Of a DNA stretch of 64,000 nucleotides, positions 35,638 through 46,440 are shown piece by piece (the first letter of the stretch is position 1; every line of letters starts with the position of its first letter). The DNA is from Stenopsyche tienmushanensis (lineage: Eukaryota; Arthropoda; Insecta; Trichoptera; Stenopsychidae): the NCBI GenBank assembly GCA_008973525.1, contig WACJ01000513.1, positions 2,170,001-2,234,000 of the forward strand. The letters run 5' to 3'. The notes under the pieces were generated by a model. The model did no database searches. It was not told where the DNA came from and was given only the letters and a program-made list of their open reading frames with translations. The position numbers were made by a program, and so were the translations under genes.

Positions 35638-35869
35638 TTAATAAATATGAAATGCAATAAAATCGTATCGGGATCGATTTTATAGCATTTATTTTTACGT
35701 ACCGTTTTTGTATCGATTTTGCGATTTTTTTGGCGATTTTTCATGCTCGTCATATTTTTATGTTAATATATAAAAATGATTGTAAAAGTGAGTAATGCGA
35801 GACATTGTGTAGGTACAACGAAAAGGAAATGTAAGTATAATAATAGAAGTGTTCCTCCTCTTCCTCTTT

Positions 35870-36735
35870 TCCTTTCAATCAGCTGTATATAAGCACCGGG
35901 TTGCCTCTAATAAAATATATATAAACGGGCCATAAAAGCTCGATAGACGCGGGCGTCCCGGCGCCGGTCGCCCGCCGACATCCGACTTTGATTCCCATAC
36001 ACTAAAACATGATGTCGTCGTCATTTTTTGCCACAAGAGATTTGTTCACTCCACTCTGAGCCCCATAAACATTTCCAGTTGTAATGTTAAAAGCCTTCGA
36101 CAAAGAGGGCTGTACGCGGAGAGTGGGCGGGACGCTTGGAAGTGGCGCGCCAATCGCGTCGGCGCTGCTCCTTCTCCGAGAGGTGTGAACGCTAATGAGA
36201 AGCTTTTTTTAGAGCGGTGCGCCGCGCGGATTGGTCCCGGCGGGCGTGGCGCCGCCCCTCAACGCGTTGTGGGCGTCGCTCTAGACCGGCTCCACAGGCA
36301 TTTCACCGCTTCTGGGTCCAGTCTGCGGCGAGAGCTATAACTGAGCGGATGCCGCTTCGCTCGATATGTACGTGGAGCTTTCAAATCGCAAAAGCTCTGC
36401 CAAACGACAATAAAAATAAAATATCTATACGCGACGGACTTATAAACGATAGTGATTCATTTAAACATAAGCGATGATGCCGCATGGATTTCGTACGAAA
36501 TTTATCGGCGGCAAACGACGCTAAGCGCGACGGTTTTCGCTATAACAACGGACGTTTATGTTAAAATGATGAGGAGGCGCTACAGAATGTCGAAAGAGAC
36601 AAGAAGAAAATGTGACTGTATAGAGAAATATTTTGTAAAATACGCATAAAAATGAACTGTTTGTGATGATAACTGTAAGGTGATTTTTAAATAATAATAT
36701 AGTCGGATCTAGTGTTTTATAAATTAAATTAAACT
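35870..36735 (+). promoter_or_regulatory. Iroquois gene promoter and 5' leader (candidate)
   Basis: GC content and CpG density rise sharply here compared with the flanking AT-rich DNA. TATATAAG (35886-35893) and TATATATAAA (35916-35925) are possible TATA boxes. Downstream are CCAAT-type motifs (GCCAATCGCG near 36149 and the inverted GGATTGGTCC near 36227) and a GC box (GTGGGCGGGAC near 36123). A second possible start is the A at 36320 in GGTCCAGTCTG, with GGATGC at +28 to +33 fitting the DPE consensus at 5 of 6 positions. Which start is used cannot be decided from the sequence. An in-frame TAA two codons before the ATG at 36736 closes the upstream frame. Confidence 0.5.
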
Positions 36736-36783
36736 ATGGCGGCCTATGCTCAATTCGGTTATACCTATCCGCCTTCATCGCAG
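36736..36783 (+). CDS. iro: Iroquois-class homeobox gene (araucan/caupolican type), coding exon 1
   Basis: This exon encodes the 16-residue N-terminus MAAYAQFGYTYPPSSQ, the characteristic start of insect araucan/caupolican-type Iroquois proteins. These TALE-homeodomain transcription factors act in the nucleus to pattern the dorsal head, thorax, wing veins and sensory organs. The ATG is preceded by A at -3 and followed by G, with an in-frame TAA two codons upstream. The exon ends CAG|GTTAGT, a good donor at 36784-36785, in phase 0. In Drosophila Araucan the same short segment ends in SASQ followed by LL, which fits the next exon here beginning LLV. Window evidence cannot tell a single iro gene from separate ara and caup copies, so the symbol is generic. 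Confidence 0.88.
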
Positions 36784-38003
36784 GTTAGTACATCCATGTT
36801 ATTCATTATTTTATAACCCATGCACACACAACATCCACGCCATAAAAAAATCATCAATCAAGCGATAAATACGGGCATAAATATATAAATGTACAAAAAC
36901 AGCTTCATACTGACATTCACCCAAGAATTAACATTATTTGCACCTGCCGTCGGCTTTCAATTCAAACACATCAAACGCCCGGAATTAACCGCCTAAAACA
37001 GCATTAAAATATAAATTAAATCTTACGACGTAAATCTTCATCGTCGGGCTAAATCCGTTAAAATTCGATATCAATGCATCGGATAAAATCCATCTCGCAA
37101 ATAATTGATGTGTACATTCTGTACGCATTTATCGTCCGAATATTGATGCGCCAACTACCTTTGAAACCCGAGCATTGATCATTTGCAGCTAATTCATGCC
37201 ACGATAGGCCGAAACGCGACAGCATGGATGGACACGGAATCGCATCTAAATAACGCATAATTTGCTAAATATCGCCCTCGATCGACGGTGTGGATCTTAT
37301 GTAAGATCGAGAAGCGCTATGACGTCGTCGGACGTGTGTTTATTGAGAGAATAGGGCACTCCATGCGTATCTATAACAATGGCATTTCGAGTGCCGCAAA
37401 TGCAGAGGATTTGTTGTTGAATTGCGCGATTGTAATTTTTCGATTGTTCGCCGTGACGGCGTACACATAAACAGCACACCCGTCGAGGGCTAATCCCTTG
37501 GATTTCAGGGCAGCTGTCTCGGGAGAAAAAATTAGCATGCTCACAAAAGCGCTCTCGCCTTTATGTCACAGAGTTGGATGACTTTTGGACGACCATTCTC
37601 CCTGTAAATGCATTTTGACAGAATTTATAAAGACGTCAATCTTCAATATTCATACAATGCATGCGCGCATTGTGTGCCGAACGAATTGAGCGCCAAATGT
37701 GTGTTTTTTAATGCCAAAAATTGCCTGTCGTTGAGATTTTGTTCCGCGCATAAAATGAGCAATTTGTCGCAAAGTTTGCACATTAAAACGGATCCATATT
37801 GAGCAATATTTCTATTCAATAGATTTAATGAGCTTCAATACGAATTTATCTGCAGGCAGAGCCAAACGCGAAACGCACACATTTCGCTATGTAGTTCAAC
37901 GTTATTAAATCGGTGAAATTAAATAATATTAACACTCGAATTGCACAATTTTAGTAGCCAGGCGTTTGCAATTTTTATCTATTTACAATTGCTTCAAACA
38001 TGC

Positions 38004-38440
38004 ATCTTTCAATAATGACGCACGATTTTTGTTAAGCCATAACGACCGCATTATTGCAGCAATATCGCTCAAATTTAATGTAAATTATTCAGCAGTATAT
38101 GGCAAATTATTATATGTTTATGAAGACTCTGCAAGATTTAAAAATTTATATAGCAAAGATAAAATTCTGGATCCCTATTATAAATTCAGATCATGTGTTC
38201 CATAACAATAAATTTAAGATGTAAAAAACGTAAATATAAAGTATTTCAATAGGAACGCTCTAAATTTGTTTGATTATAGCGGCCATTTTATTGTAGCAAT
38301 ATTTCTCAAATTTATTGTGAATTATTTAGCAGTGTATGGCAAATCATTATGCAAATTTATATTGTCGAACAATATGTCAAACATATAATTAAATTTTGTT
38401 TTATAAATATATAAATCAGTACTCCGTTCGATGAACGTTT
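38004..38440. mobile_element. Two adjacent partial Tc/mariner-derived repeats (family 1)
   Basis: ATCTTTCAATAATGACGCAC (38005) and GTATTTCAATAGGAACGCTC (38241) are both left-end terminal repeats. Each is followed by the same inner sequence (GCAATATCGCTCAAATTTAA / GCAATATTTCTCAAATTTAT, then CAGTRTATGGCAAATYATTA). They stand head to tail. The second ends near ACTCCGTTCGATGAACGTTTCG (38420-38441), the start of the transposase catalytic-region relic. Confidence 0.6.
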
Positions 38441-38446
38441 CGCGCA

Positions 38447-38737
38447 TTGTGTGATTTTTATCCTCGCCACAATCATCCGTCGTTTGAATCTGGATGTCTG
38501 AGATTAAAAGCGAATGAAATTCATTGTAAAAGTTTGGGAATCTCTGATTTAGTATGTAGGTTCGGATGGATTTACTTCGACGATGATTGGAATCAATTGC
38601 AATTCAATGGGCGACCAAAATATTTTTTTGGGTCAACAGGTGAGCCAAAAATATATTGGCAACGGTATAACCAACTCATGTGGAAGATATTTGGTATTGG
38701 AAAGATTGCCAATGTCGTTGTGTTTGAATTTTTTTGA
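38447..38737 (+). other. Unrecognised 96-codon open frame
   Basis: A plus-strand frame directly after the family 1 repeat end, with an aromatic-rich C-terminal half (WIYFDDDWNQLQFNG; YWQRYNQLMWKIFG). I recognise no family. It lies in intron 1 next to a transposon relic, so it may be decayed transposon sequence. It could also be a small retained exon, but no splice sites stand out. Confidence 0.2.
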
Positions 38738-39964
38738 AATAAATTGTCAAAATGGATGATGTTTAAGCGCGCCCGTATGATGGGATGTTGAGTCTTCCCC
38801 TGGATGAATTGTTAATCAAGTCTCGGAAAAATACGTTTATGTGTCATCAAGTCGATAAAAAGAAATCTCGATAGTTTGGGAGTGTCATCACTTAGGTCGG
38901 CAATAGCCTGATGATTGACAGAGGTGTTGGCCGACATGCGTGGCTTTCGTCTCTAATTTAATTGAACGCTTCTTGACAAGGAACGTGTTAATGCGTGTTA
39001 AAGCCGAGAAAGACGCATCCTACGCTCACATCCACACCCGATACCCAAAAATAACAAAACGAGGAACAGTTGCCGTTTTGCTACCCACAAATTTGGGGCG
39101 TAAGTGGCTCCGAATGACTGTCGTACAGGTAGTCAAATCATTAAAATACCTAATAATACGTAATAATGATAATCATTTCTTAACATGGTTGTTCGGGCCG
39201 TGAACAAAATAATACCCCGGGGAGAGGACGGCCGGTTCTCCATGAGCTCGAAACAATTTATAAATATTTACACATTTCTTCGCGGAGGATCCTCCGGACC
39301 CCTCAATAAGAATATGCTCTTAATCTGCCATAAGTATGTTAACGACCCGTCTACCCGGTAGTCATCCGGAGGACTTTATACCGCGTATTTATAATGTGAA
39401 AAACGCGTTATATTTAGTCGAACCTCGCCTAGCGCGCTCTACGAGGATTGCTCCCACGCTCAAACTACGAACAACAACGCACTAAACTACAACGACGATC
39501 GTGTTATACTCGGACGCTTCGCAAAGCGGTGATTTTCGACGCAAATCAGCGCAAATGTGAGGACTGTTGATTGGCGACATGAACGGCCCCGAGTTGTGTG
39601 TAATTTGAATTTTAAACATGCATATATAATTTAAAGGCTCTAAAATATAAATACGCGGACGAACTTAAAAAAATGAGACTGTAAACCAATTTAGTCGAGC
39701 AAAGCATCGCGGTTTTGCGTTTAATGCTGTCATTTCTTTCATATTTACGCTTTTATATCGGTGGTGACAAAAATGTGTGCCGTTTTTATATCAATTTTAT
39801 AACTGCATAGAAAATAAACAACACAATTTTAATCAACAATATATTATCCTACTAGATCTATAACAATTTGCCACCTGAAGTAGAAATCCTACGATTTAAA
39901 AGCAAAAAAATATGAGGAATAAAGTGGATTCAAAAGCTCTAATTTTTTAAAATGGTATTTCTAG

Positions 39965-40300
39965 CTGAATTTATAAATTCTAGATGAGTTTGAACGCCTG
40001 CAAATTTCGATACACAGTTGATTGAGTTGATCCAAGTCTTTCAGTTAATATAACAATAGGAAAACCTGGATTTGTCTCCATCAAATCTCGCAGAATGTCT
40101 TTATCCATCCAGCAATTTCTTTCTTTCAATTTCTGTTTTTTACAAATGATTTTACTACCAATTGATTTGTTTCTAATTTGAGGATATTTTCTGCGATGAT
40201 TGTGCGCGTCCAGACGGCAAAATCGTCCCTTATTTTTTAATAATTTTTCTAAAGAGATGTGTAGAAACGGCACATTTTTTTGAGGCATCTAAAAAAGCCA
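39965..40300 (-). pseudogene. mariner-type helix-turn-helix relic
   Basis: On the minus strand the end of the 102-codon frame 39980-40288 reads WMDKDILRDLMETNPGFPIV, then LTERLGSTQSTVYRNLQAF. This aligns with the second helix-turn-helix of mariner transposases (LRALVEENPRQTTRELAERLGVSQSTVSRHL-type). The N-terminal part, rich in Lys and Arg, is not recognisable, and the catalytic domain is absent. Confidence 0.5.
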
Positions 40301-41416
40301 AAAACGCATCGTATACGATAGAAAATGATCTTTCCATGATGAAGTATGCGTTCATACATGCATTATGCAACTTACAAATAGTCGCCAGTAATATGTGATT
40401 AAGTATTCATTCCAACTTAGGCGGATAAATATTTAATGGGGCCGGTGAAAGGCCCAAAAACATAATAATGTCGAGTAGAAGATATTATTATTTTCGATTA
40501 GCATATAATTACGGCCATCCCCGATATTTTAATATCGAAATCGACTACCGATGTTGTGTTCCATGAATAAAAATGACGATATAACGGCGAGAGCCGCGCT
40601 CACAATTCTGTACTGTAATTTGCTTTATTAAATCCCCTCGTTCCGAAGATCATCCCGTAATTGTCGCCGCAATTTCGTCGGAAGGCCCCAAACACGTGTC
40701 GTGGTTGTATTTTTAATAAATTGTCCCATTATATTCGGTGTCATTAGAGCTTTTATCCGCGGAGAGCTTTAAAGCCTAATTAATACGAGCCGATAGTACG
40801 CGGCAATATAGACAAGTACGCAAAGAAAAATAAAGCTCTTTTACCTTCATCATGTTCCATTACAAACAAAGGGCTCGTCCTCTTTCTCATCAAAAACAGG
40901 AGTGGCAAACATTTACTTTCCACTCGAAGACGAGGGGTTATATCATTTCTATTAGAAGACCATTGAGAGAAGGCTTCAGACGTTTGATTGCCTGTATACA
41001 TACACACACAATACCTACTAAAGTCTACAAATAATCGACGGGGATGAGTTAAAAGATATGAATATGAAACGGGTTCATTTTAACGTACAAAAAATAAATA
41101 ATCAACTAAAATATCATTTATTTTAATTTTAAAGCACATCCGCCTGAATCCATCCATTTTATCCCATAAGATATATATCGAAAAACATATCAAATTGCAA
41201 ATTATTCAATCAGTCGATCATGAATAGCCAGTAAATCAAACCAATTCGTTTGGGGATGATCCACGTTTATATAAAAAGGCCATTTTTGACACAGTTGCAC
41301 GCTTATCGGAAGCTTTTTCGATTCAAATCCGCAATAAATTTGTATAGTATTTGCTTTAATAAAAATGCATTGATGTGCATATTCTAAAATATGTGCAATT
41401 GTATACTAGCGCTTAA

Positions 41417-44400
41417 CCTTTTGCACTCCACCCATATTTTCTGAAGACCAATTAGCTACTCCAGCTAGAAAAATCTATAAGAAAACACCAGAAAGTAGGT
41501 AAGTTTCATTCGGGCCACCCGTTCTCTCGGGGAGGGTAACCATTATTTCTCGAATAAACATAAGATATTCATGATTGAAAATCACTTGTAAATTTAAGCT
41601 TGGTGAAATAAAAACGATATATGCCCTCCAATATATTTTATTTGAAAAGAGTTTTTTACTTTACACAACAAAAAATATGTATTTATGACAATAATATAGT
41701 TATTTACAATGAAGCGTAACTATTTTGTGACTACCCGCTGCCTTGCAGTTGTCCATCATAAATTATCTACTGACGAAACGGTCGCTACCTGCGAAAAAAG
41801 AAACCTCATTGGTCGCATGTTGATATTTCTATATTTTGGGAATTTTGTTATTGGGTACTTACCGTTAGGTACCCCGTCTCCGCCAGATAACAAAAAATAA
41901 AACCACTTCCAAAATTAAAAGCCTTCCAAAAATAGTACAGGGTAATCATTGCATTTTCTAAAATTTATATTTAATACAGTAGATTTTTTTTACTGATTTT
42001 GGAATCAGAATTACCTTTGCAAATTTCTATAAAGTGGGACAATAACCGATTTGCATGCAAGCATTGAAAACTTTCGTGGGAAGTTTTTAATTATTGTATT
42101 ATCAATTTCGTTGAACCCTGTGCATTTTTTTGTTTTTAATCTTTCTTTTTTCTTAATAAAAGTTTCTAACTGAGTGATTTTAACATTTGTTAAGGATTTA
42201 GGATTAAGTCGCTAAGTTTTGGATAATAGGTTTACCTTATCTACGTTATCGTCGACTATTCGGAGAACCGCACATAAAGAAAAAAAAACCCATTGCCTTT
42301 TGTTTGACCGATTTGACGAACATGGGGTGTAAAATATCAATAATTTTGTGTACAACAAAAATTAGATCACTAGTCTTTAATACGTAATCGCGTGATTAAA
42401 TTACGATGCAATTATTATCAAGATGTATTATTATCAAGAAAAATAGGTTATTTTATTAAAGATCTTGTATGTATACTTACAGTTTAATTATATTTTTTTA
42501 ACGTGTGATATTTCTCGAAGCACTCTCCAATATGAAGTGCCGGCATATTACTGCATGTTTTGCAGTAGTACATGGTTCTTTTCCTTTTCTCTTTCCTATT
42601 TGTGCCGCAAACTACACAATCTCGGTATTTTTTTTCTAAATCAGGATATATGCTGTGACACTTTTGATTGTTTAATCGTTCTTCTGGATCTACCGTTGGT
42701 TTTTTGCTAGATGACCCTTTTCTATGATTTGCAACTAGCTGGATTATCAACTTATCAACAAATTGTAAATGGGTCATTGGCTTCTCCTTTTTTCTGAGTG
42801 AGTCTTCTTTATATAAAATATATGAATTTATCACTGTGGTCTCTAATCCCCAGAAAAAAAGTTTCCGCCACCATTTCACACTTTTCCTGAGGAAGCAGTA
42901 AGTTGAAGAATAATGATCAGCGATATCAACACCTCCCATGTGCTTCGTGTAATCAGCGACAACTTCTGGTTTCTTTATTTCTTCCTCTATTCCTCCTCGT
43001 ACAATTCTTTTGATAACTTCAGTACCATTCGAATGCCAGTTACTTAGCATAGTTACAATGCGTTTGTCTTTCCACGCGAGAGTAATTGCATTGTCCGTTT
43101 TAAAAGATAATACTTCGTCTTTTTTTATTTTGGGCTTTTTTATTGCTGGCGGCAGATCTTTTTTATTTGTCATAATGGTCCCAGTTAAATGAGCGTTTAA
43201 TTTCATCAATTCATCCGATAAAGAAATACTTGTATAGAATCGGTCTGTATACAAATGATAGCCTTCTGCATCCGGAATTTCTTTTAGTAAATTTTTATAA
43301 AGCTCCAAAACAATTCGAGTGGTAAATTTTAGCTCGGGATTTGTCAACTTTCCAGTTGTTAAAGAACCATAATAAGGAATAAATGAATATAAGTATCCAC
43401 AGTGCGAATCCGCCAAAACATATAAACGAATTCCCCATTTTGTTGGTTTTTTTGGATTGTATGTTTTAAAACAAATCTTCCCTTTAAAATTTACAACCGA
43501 TTCATCGACCACTATTTGTTGATGAGGAAAAAAATACTGCCTATATCTTTCGTCAAGATATTTTAAGTAAAGATCTACTTTTTTTATTCTATGTTCTAAG
43601 TTACTTTCTTGGCGATTAATTATAGAATTGTCGTGGAGGTGTAGTCTCCAAAATATCTGTAGGAAACGTTTTCTCCTAAAAATTGACGTATAAAATGGAC
43701 AACTGGCCGTGAATGAGCGTGAAAAAAAATCTTGTAAATTTGGATGAGGTCTGATTCCCATATTCAAAATTACGCCTAAAAAGGCTCGAAATTCCACTGC
43801 GGTTACATCACAAAATGTATTCCACATTGATCTGTTGGTTGGAACCATTTTCTTAAACTTCTCTTTGGCATATTTGTTTGTTTCACCGACAATTGTATTA
43901 ATTAGAGAATCAGTAAAAAATAAATTAAAATAATCTATTGGCTGAATACAATTTGTCGGCAAATTTGGCCCTGGGATTCTTGCACCGATGTAAAAAGATT
44001 TCTGCGGTTGAGCGACTATTGACGTTAATAAATCCCAATGTTTTGGCGATGAATTTTGTAAGTCTTCCTCATCACTGGATAGATGCATGATTCTTGGCAT
44101 TCGTATGGGGAAAATGTCACTTTCACTCTCCGTATCACTTCCATTGTCTTCATCACTTTCATTATTCGCATCACAGTCTTGATCGTGTATCACTTCTGTA
44201 TCACTGTCATCACTGTCGTCAACATTGTCGAAAAAAAAATCTTCTTCGTCACTACTCTCGTTGAGTTGTGAAAAAGACCTCTTGTTGTTTTTGTTGCACT
44301 CCATGATATTAATAAACTTTGATGTTTTATTATATAATTAACTTAGTATAACGGTGATAAAAATCCCCACAAAAATTCCGAAATGACCGAGAAACGATTG

Positions 44401-44739
44401 TCACTGTATTGAGGGCGGAGCTTCGACCTTTTTAAACGAGCGCAGCCAAACGACTGTATGTTCACAAAATAAGCCCGGTGAAATCAGTGATAATGCCACG
44501 CAAAACTTTCTAGGAATTATTTTACCCTTATGACACATCAAAACAAAGAAATGCGTATTTCTATAGCATGCTGCAGTATTAATCCGCATTTACTGATAAA
44601 AAAAATTCACAGAATTTGTTTGTTTGTTGGTAAAAGCGGCGCGCAAGTCAATGCTTGCTTTCGGCCAGACCGTCTGGCCAACGGAGCTGCTGGCAAGAAT
44701 CCTTTGGGCCAGACAGTCTGGCCATACGAGCTGTAAAGG
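41417..44739 (-). mobile_element. Complete piggyBac-type transposon in TTAA target
   Basis: It is flanked by TTAA on both sides (41413-41416 and 44740-44743). The left end reads CCTTTTGCACTCCACCC and the right end, inverted, CCTTTACAGCTCGTATGG, giving a short imperfect terminal repeat CCTTT..CTC typical of piggyBac. Two perfect 17-bp palindromes, GGCCAGACNGTCTGGCC at 44663-44679 and 44707-44723, lie 61 and 17 bp from the right end and are absent from the left; they look like transposase-binding sites. At about 3.3 kb with one intact transposase gene, it may still be mobile. It lies antisense in intron 1 of the Iroquois gene. Confidence 0.85.
42484..44304 (-). CDS. piggyBac-like transposase, 606 residues, intact
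   Basis: This enzyme would excise and insert TTAA-flanked DNA by a DDE-type reaction. The frame is open from ATG 44304 to the stop at 42484. Domains in order: an acidic Asp/Ser/Glu-rich tail (residues 17-65); the DDE_Tnp_1_7-type domain from about residue 120 (IDYFNLFFTDSLINTIVGET); catalytic Asp267 in IVVDESVVNFKG; Asp354 in LYTDRFYTS; and Asp460 in HMGGVDIADHYSS. A C-terminal cysteine-rich domain (residues 549-600) has Cys563, Cys566, Cys581, Cys584, Cys595 and nearby histidines (LHIGECFEKYHT), which binds terminal repeats in this family. The length fits active piggyBac enzymes (about 590-610). No stop or frameshift is present, unlike every other transposase gene in this window. It could be a domesticated gene, but the TTAA-flanked terminal repeats argue for a young transposon. 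Confidence 0.93.
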   Translation of the reverse strand: MECNKNNKRSFSQLNESSDEEDFFFDNVDDSDDSDTEVIHDQDCDANNESDEDNGSDTESESDIFPIRMPRIMHLSSDEEDLQNSSPKHWDLLTSIVAQPQKSFYIGARIPGPNLPTNCIQPIDYFNLFFTDSLINTIVGETNKYAKEKFKKMVPTNRSMWNTFCDVTAVEFRAFLGVILNMGIRPHPNLQDFFSRSFTASCPFYTSIFRRKRFLQIFWRLHLHDNSIINRQESNLEHRIKKVDLYLKYLDERYRQYFFPHQQIVVDESVVNFKGKICFKTYNPKKPTKWGIRLYVLADSHCGYLYSFIPYYGSLTTGKLTNPELKFTTRIVLELYKNLLKEIPDAEGYHLYTDRFYTSISLSDELMKLNAHLTGTIMTNKKDLPPAIKKPKIKKDEVLSFKTDNAITLAWKDKRIVTMLSNWHSNGTEVIKRIVRGGIEEEIKKPEVVADYTKHMGGVDIADHYSSTYCFLRKSVKWWRKLFFWGLETTVINSYILYKEDSLRKKEKPMTHLQFVDKLIIQLVANHRKGSSSKKPTVDPEERLNNQKCHSIYPDLEKKYRDCVVCGTNRKEKRKRTMYYCKTCSNMPALHIGECFEKYHTLKKYN

Positions 44740-44817
44740 TTAAAGCACATCATACCCAATCATTGTAAGTATTTATCGCAATTTTAGTTGGCTTCACTTT
44801 TTGCAGCGGCATTCTTT

Positions 44818-44918
44818 ATTAACACTTTGCGGTCCGGCGTTACACCACTATCATGAAATTTCTTCGGGTCGAAAGAGCTCACTGCAATGACATATTTAAA
44901 ATCATATTTGAATTGTAC
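44818..44918. repeat. TTAA-type MITE end
   Basis: TTAACACTTTGCGGTCCGGC at 44818 matches the starts at 47865, 48379 and 60428 (TTAACACTTTACAGTCCGG consensus). It lies 75 bp beyond the right end of the intact piggyBac. It runs into the family 1 repeat at 44919. Another such end, TTAACTCTTTACGGTC, lies at about 45389. Confidence 0.5.
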
Positions 44919-45270
44919 AGTCTTTCAATAGGGACGCTCAATTTTTAAACATATATAAAACAAATTTTATGTAAGATATCAACTCGAAGAATATTTTATG
45001 GCATTTAGTATGAAATATAATTTTCTTCGAATTAATTCATACAAAAATTGGTATCATCGCTAGAGATAATTTTTTTGGCGAAACGTATCTCGAACGGAGC
45101 ATTGATTTTGAAAATATATTTTTATAATTTATACACATTGATTAACTTTCTTATAAATTTCTATAATAATTTGCCAAATATTAATAAATAATATAAAATC
45201 AATTTTTTACAAATTGCTTTAATAATATGTCGCTATGGTCTAACAAACTTTGAGCGCTTTTATTGAACAA
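44919..45270. mobile_element. Tc/mariner-derived repeat (family 1), short copy
   Basis: The left end AGTCTTTCAATAGGGACGCT (44919) and right end TGAGCGCTTTTATTGAACAA (45251-45270) are inverted. TTTTTTGGCGAAACGTATCT (45072 on) is the catalytic-region relic. About 350 bp, non-coding. Confidence 0.7.
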
Positions 45271-45271
45271 C

Positions 45272-46440
45272 TCTATATTTACATTTCATGTTATTTATAC
45301 TGCACTTTTTATAACTTCGTTAAAATCATCGATCAAATATTTATTAGTTATAATTAAACAATTACATTGACATCATTATCTTAACTCTTTACGGTCTGTA
45401 CCCACGCTTTCGCATGATATTAAATGTTTTCCCAATTATCTCCAAATGCATGATTCAAGACTCAAGTGTGATCTTATTGGGTCGATTTCAAGTCATCTTA
45501 ATAAAAAATCATTTGAAACGTGGCTTTGAGAAGCGGCTGCGTTTGCATGTGCTTAGTATAATTAAGAAGCAAGTCGGGAAGAGTGGAGATTGACGGTACT
45601 TGACCATTTTGATATTTTAGTAAATAGGCGAGTGCCGCGAGCCCACCTTTAAATATTGACAGAGCTTTTGTCGGCGAAACTAAGCCGAGCCACTTAACCC
45701 TGTGTTTACAGCGATCCAAATGCCATCCACGAGAGTGGGGTCCCGAGTACCGCACAGAATATCATATTCGTAGGGACAAAAGACAATAGTGCGATTCGCT
45801 TGTTAAGTCATATTTGTTTGCGGCGTGTAAACACGAATATTAAGTAATATATATTGAATGAATAAATAGTCGAGGTCTCGGCGCTCTTTCATGTCTGGAG
45901 AGAGGCCGAGCTAAGACCTTAAGCTCCGGGAAGACCGGTTTGTACCGGCGATTTGGGACAACCGCACTTAACATCTTTTCATTTATGCTCTTTTCCGTCA
46001 CCGCCATTACTTGGACGTAATTATACCAATTCTCTCGTCATAGTGAGCTGATCAGCTGCTGGAGCCAATCTTGCTGTCTTACGCGACGATTAACAAACTT
46101 CCGCACAGAGGACGCCTCACCTCTAAAAACATGCCACCACAAATAACCCTCGTCCATATTAAAGCCCTTGAACATCCTCTGCATGTGTTAATATCATCTC
46201 GGATCGGCCAATTGAATATGTGCATTCTATGCACCATCCTAGGGTCCTTTGAATCAAATAATGCAACTGGCAACCTCCTCTAGTTATCATATCGAATATA
46301 CCATCAATCCAAAAATGATCATGAACACAGTTTATTCGCAGTTATTTGTTCTGAATCTGACTGAAGACTTATAACTCTGAAATTTTAATTGAATTGAATC
46401 TCAATTTGCTGCAAATAATTAGATACTGATCCCAGATTTA
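45272..46440. other. Intronic DNA with a GC-richer, LTR-like patch
   Basis: 45500-46290 is GC-richer. TGTTTGCGGCGTGTAAACAC (45817) with an AATAAAT 40 bp on resembles LTR architecture, but no partner LTR or target duplication is visible. Frames at 45498-45755 and 46071-46283 carry no recognisable domain. Confidence 0.3.

Noticed and set aside
36217..36477. 86-codon Arg-rich open frame in the promoter/leader
   Set aside because: Arises from GC-rich leader sequence, no family resemblance, and lies upstream of the well-supported Iroquois ATG.
45817..46000. Solo LTR starting TGTTTGCGGCG
   Set aside because: No matching TG...CA partner or target duplication, so only noted as LTR-like in the region entry.
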